From an uncultured Myxococcales bacterium (GTDB taxonomy: Bacteria > Myxococcota_A > UBA9042), in NCBI GenBank assembly GCA_903919145.1, contig CAIXGW010000281.1:1-52050 (forward strand): a DNA stretch of 52,050 nucleotides, read 5' to 3'. A program made the translations under genes and the position numbers. The notes under the pieces were generated by a model. It worked only from the letters and a program-made list of their open reading frames with translations, had not been told where the DNA came from and searched no databases. Positions 49,409 to 52,050 of the stretch are shown one piece after another. The stretch's first letter is position 1. Each line of letters opens with the position of its first letter.

Positions 49409-50530
49409 TCAGGGGCAATTGGTCTCCGCGCACTGGCCAAAGTCATCGTACAGGTAGCCGTTGGCCGTGTCGAAGCACCCCTGAACGCAGGCGTCGTCGG
49501 TGCACTTGCCAATGCAGGTCGCAAAGGTGACACAACCCGGCGTCTGCTGGCACTGGCTCAGCTCGGTGGCGCAATTGCTCTGGGTGCAGCTGTTGTCTTG
49601 GCAATTGAACTTCTTGGCACAGGCGTTGAGGATGACGTAGCCAATGATGCCAACGCACTTGCTGTCATCCACACAGGCGTCCCACTCGGTTGTGCAATAG
49701 GTGTCCAGGCAGGAGCCGCCGTTGTCGACGCACTTGTTGCCGGTGCAGGTCTGGGTAGAGGCGCACTTGCCGCAGTCTTTGGAGCACTTGCTGGCAAAGC
49801 CGCAGGTGTAGCCGTTTTGCTTGCAGCAATCGACGGTTGTCTTGCAGTCTTGTGGGCAATTGACGGTGGTCTCTCCGGATTCGCAGGCGCCGTTGCCGCA
49901 CACCGGGCCAGCGGGCCCGCAGTCCTTGCTGCAGTTGGCAGTGGTCTCGCCGGATTCGCAGGTGCCGTTGCCGCACACCGGGCCAGCGCTGCCGCAGTCT
50001 GCACTGCAGTTGGCCTTTGATTCACCGGTTTCGCAGACACCGTTGCCGCAGACCGCGCCGGAGTCAATGTCGACAACGGCCACTTCCTTGACGGCGTCGC
50101 CGCTGCTGGTGGAGTCGCTTCCGCTGGAAACGTCTGGCTTGACGGCGTCGGCAGTGCTGCTGGCGTCGCCGCCGCTGGAGCTGTCGGAATTGCCAGTGGC
50201 GACATCGGCAGAAGTGCCTCCGCCGCCGCTGCTCACGCAGACCGCCGAGCGATACTGAGGCTTGCCGCTGGCCGCATCCAGCTTCTCAATGCAGAACTGC
50301 CCAGAAGGACAGGGATCCATAGCCTTCCAGCTGCCGGACCCGGCGTCGCACTGCATAGGCAAGCCGGCGTAGCAGCCCTGGAAGACCTGCGCGGAGTCGC
50401 ACTGCGCCCCAGCGGCCTGGCCCACCAGCGTCGCGCCACCGCCGCCGCCGCCCCCTGCGCCGCCGACAACACAGCCCGTTTGGACGATGCTCCCGAGGCA
50501 CCACAGCACAATAGCAACATGCTTGCTCAT
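49409..50530 (-). CDS. Cys-rich lipoprotein with three CGNG repeats
   Basis: A 373-residue lipoprotein. The ATG at 50530 has GGAGAAG upstream. The signal ends in IVQTGC with the anchored Cys20, followed by a glycine run (24-32). Residues about 100-155 form a Ser/Asp/Gly linker. Three tandem 25-residue repeats start at 161, 186 and 211, each of the form CGNGxCESGETTxNCxxDCG, a small disulphide-bonded module common in secreted proteins of myxobacteria-like organisms. The C-terminal 140 residues hold about 24 further cysteines (CCKQNGYTCGFASKCSKDCG, CIGKCTDDACVQGCFD). Function unknown, possibly adhesion or matrix. It lies downstream of the coiled-coil gene on the same strand. Confidence 0.78.
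   Translation of the reverse strand: MSKHVAIVLWCLGSIVQTGCVVGGAGGGGGGGATLVGQAAGAQCDSAQVFQGCYAGLPMQCDAGSGSWKAMDPCPSGQFCIEKLDAASGKPQYRSAVCVSSGGGGTSADVATGNSDSSSGGDASSTADAVKPDVSSGSDSTSSGDAVKEVAVVDIDSGAVCGNGVCETGESKANCSADCGSAGPVCGNGTCESGETTANCSKDCGPAGPVCGNGACESGETTVNCPQDCKTTVDCCKQNGYTCGFASKCSKDCGKCASTQTCTGNKCVDNGGSCLDTYCTTEWDACVDDSKCVGIIGYVILNACAKKFNCQDNSCTQSNCATELSQCQQTPGCVTFATCIGKCTDDACVQGCFDTANGYLYDDFGQCAETNCP
49858..50050 (-). repeat. 75-bp tandem repeat encoding CGNG modules
   Basis: Three in-frame 75-bp units; the last two are nearly identical at DNA level (CCGGATTCGCAGG.GCCGTTG recurs). They encode the 25-residue CGNG modules of the lipoprotein. Confidence 0.75.
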
Positions 50531-50569
50531 TCTTCTCCAGAGATCGCGTGCCGTCTAACCTGCGGCGCA

Positions 50570-50604
50570 GCGGTTGCACTGTGCCGTTGCCCGCAGTGCA
50601 CCGC
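50570..50604 (-). terminator. Hairpin between coiled-coil and CGNG lipoprotein genes
   Basis: Arms GCGGTTGCACT and AGTGCACCGC pair over ten bases with one bulge and a 14-base loop. It lies 37 bp beyond the coiled-coil stop on the transcribed strand. No T-tract, so it may be a weak terminator or a processing site. Confidence 0.4.
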
Positions 50605-50640
50605 AACCTGCCCTGCCGCGCGCTCCGCAAATCGGCAAAA

Positions 50641-52050
50641 CTACTTGTGGAGCAGGTCGCGCAGCGTGGCCGCAATGTTCTTGAGGTCGGCGCCGCGGGT
50701 GTTGGCGTTGGCCAGATTGTCGCGCAGCTGCTCAGCGCCGTCGGAGCGGTCGTCTTCGTCGTCGCTGGCCAGCATGGTTCCCGCATCGGCCAGGGCGCGC
50801 AAGTCAGAGCGGAACGAAGACACCACGTCGTAGAGCTCATCTGCCAAGCCGGCCAGCTTGGCCGTGTCCGCAGCGCCGCCGCCACTGGCTGGGGCCGCCG
50901 GAGCCACCAAAGCTCGCTCCTTGGCCAGCTCTGCTTCGCGCTCGGCTGCCGCCTTGGCGGACTCTGCAGCGCTCTTGGCTTGGTTGGCGTCGGCCAGAGA
51001 GGCCTCCAGCTGGGCCACTTGCTTGTCTTGCGCGTCCAGCTGGTCCTGAAGCAGCTCCGCCTCGCGCCGCGCCGCCTTGGCTTCGGACTGTAGCTCGGCC
51101 GCCTGGGCCGCCGCTTGCTGGCGCTGCGCCTCGACTTTGGCCAGCTCGGCCTGCAGCTCGGCCAATGCCTCACCCTGCCCAGCGCTTGCTTGAGCCGCCT
51201 CTACCTGGCCGGCCAGCTCGGCTGTGGCTTGGCGCTGCTGATCCAGTGCCGCCTTGGCCTCGGCCAGCTCTTGGCGCAGCTCCTGGGCCTCTGCCGCGAC
51301 GACCTGGGCCGCGTCAACCTGCGCCTGCGCCTCTGCCGCCGCAGCCTGGGCCGCGTCAGCCTGCGCCTGCGCCTCCGCGACTTTGTCTTGCGCTTGGGTC
51401 AGCTTGGTCTGAGCCTTGTCCAATTCTGCCTGAGCGCTGGCCAATTCTTCGCTCAGACGGGTTGCCTCGTCGCCGGCGTTGTCCCGCGCCGCTGCCAATT
51501 GCTGCTCCAGGGCCCCGATCTTGGCCTGGGCCTCCAGCGCCTGCAGTTCGGCGCCCTCGACGCTGGCCGCCGACTCGCGCAGCTGACCTTCCAGCTCGGC
51601 CTGCTGGGCCTGAGCCTTGTCCAGTTCTGCCTGAGCGCTGGCCAATTCCTCGCGCAAGCGGCTGGCCTCGTCGCCGGCGTTGTCGCGCGCCGCCGCCAAT
51701 TGCTGCTCCAGGGCCCCGATCTTGGCCTGGGCCTCCAGCGCCTGCAGCTCGGCGCCCTCGACGCTGGCCGCCGACTCGCGCAGCTGGGCTTCCAGCTCGG
51801 TCCTTTGGGCCTGAGCCTTGTCCAATTGAGCCTGGGCACTGGTCAATTCTTCGCGCAGGCTGGCAGCCTCGTCGCCGGCGTTGTCCCGCGCCGCTGCCAA
51901 TTGCTGCTCCAGGGCCCCGATCTTGGCCTGGGCCTCCAGCGCCTGCAGCTCGGCGCCCTCGACGCTGGCCGCCGACTCGCGCAGCTGGCCTTCCAGCTCG
52001 GTCCGCTGGGCCAGGCTCATGGCCAGCTCGGCCTGGGCACTGGCCAATTC
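50641..52050 (-). CDS. Repetitive coiled-coil protein, 5' end outside window
   Basis: The visible 469 residues are the C-terminal part of a longer protein; the frame runs off the right edge without a credible start. At least three 67-residue units (201 bp) are nearly identical, each containing LREELASAQAELDKAQAQ, ELEGQLRESAASVEGAEL and IGALEQQLAAARDNAGDE. They are followed by further Ala/Gln/Glu heptad sequence to about 110 residues from the end. After an Ala/Gly hinge (APAAPASGGGAAD), a small C-terminal domain ends the protein (ELYDVVSSFRSDLRALADAG, NIAATLRDLLHK). It is probably an elongated dimeric rod. Partners and location are unknown; an upstream sensor or signal domain may lie beyond the window. 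Confidence 0.8.
   Translation of the reverse strand, partial: ELASAQAELAMSLAQRTELEGQLRESAASVEGAELQALEAQAKIGALEQQLAAARDNAGDEAASLREELTSAQAQLDKAQAQRTELEAQLRESAASVEGAELQALEAQAKIGALEQQLAAARDNAGDEASRLREELASAQAELDKAQAQQAELEGQLRESAASVEGAELQALEAQAKIGALEQQLAAARDNAGDEATRLSEELASAQAELDKAQTKLTQAQDKVAEAQAQADAAQAAAAEAQAQVDAAQVVAAEAQELRQELAEAKAALDQQRQATAELAGQVEAAQASAGQGEALAELQAELAKVEAQRQQAAAQAAELQSEAKAARREAELLQDQLDAQDKQVAQLEASLADANQAKSAAESAKAAAEREAELAKERALVAPAAPASGGGAADTAKLAGLADELYDVVSSFRSDLRALADAGTMLASDDEDDRSDGAEQLRDNLANANTRGADLKNIAATLRDLLHK
51481..52050 (-). repeat. 201-bp tandem repeat array in the coiled-coil gene
   Basis: The word GTC(C/G)CGCGCCGC(T/C)GCCAATTG recurs at 51481, 51682 and 51883, exactly 201 bp apart. 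High DNA identity suggests recent duplication or gene conversion. The array continues to the window edge. Confidence 0.85.

Overview
This 52 kb window is GC-rich, mostly coding DNA with tightly packed genes and frequent GTG starts and 4-base start/stop overlaps. Gene content suggests an uncultured or little-studied member of the Myxococcota or a related deltaproteobacterial lineage. The evidence is many lipoproteins with Asp/Ala/Thr-rich linkers after the lipid-anchored cysteine, secreted proteins with fibrinogen-like, P-type (proprotein convertase), slime-mould CTDC-like and CGNG cysteine repeats, and eukaryote-like architectures. The lineage is inferred from protein families; no rRNA or tRNA lies in the window.

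Layout. 1-5.4 kb: a membrane adenylate cyclase, a radical SAM protein, a DTW-domain tRNA modification protein and a 3-methyladenine glycosylase. 5.7-12.7 kb: an exported protein of unknown function, then a translationally coupled pair (a 1,136-residue membrane-anchored protein and a lipoprotein with a degenerate von Willebrand A domain). 12.8-19.1 kb: a fatty acid/sterol hydroxylase, a fibrinogen-like surface protein and a PHP-type metallohydrolase lipoprotein. 19.4-21.2 kb: a REP-associated tyrosine transposase (RAYT) island. 21.2-27.8 kb: one giant cysteine-rich lipoprotein gene split by a frameshift and an in-frame stop. 28-34.1 kb: an oxidation and lipid block (AlkB-type monooxygenase, cytochrome P450, and a DUF2177/acyltransferase/DUF1295 operon). 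34.4-41.1 kb: a PLP enzyme divergent from a DeoC aldolase that carries an unusual N-terminal extension, followed by an alpha/beta-hydrolase lipoprotein and a PNGase F-like lipoprotein. 41.1-46.7 kb: a glutamine amidotransferase coupled to a membrane metallopeptidase, then a second fibrinogen-like protein paralogous to the first. 47-52 kb: a MerB-fold protein lacking the catalytic cysteines, ribosomal protein S20, a glycosyltransferase, a CGNG-repeat lipoprotein and a repetitive coiled-coil protein cut by the window edge.

The most distinctive signal is a family of 27-bp imperfect palindromes (outer arms TCGGACA / TGTCCGA, core CTCCCCTAGGCAA), with twelve recognisable copies spread over the window. 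They cluster around the RAYT gene, which carries an HUH motif and is bracketed by inverted copies. Several copies occur as same-orientation doublets 100 or about 188 bp apart. One copy sits in frame inside the metallopeptidase gene and one inside the RAYT gene itself. The likely reading is an active or recently active REP/RAYT system shaping the genome of this lineage.

A second theme is the cell surface: two paralogous fibre-like proteins with P and fibrinogen-like domains, a PNGase F-like deglycosylase, several cysteine-rich lipoproteins and a decayed giant lipoprotein. This is consistent with an organism that meets glycosylated prey or matrix, but that role is inference.
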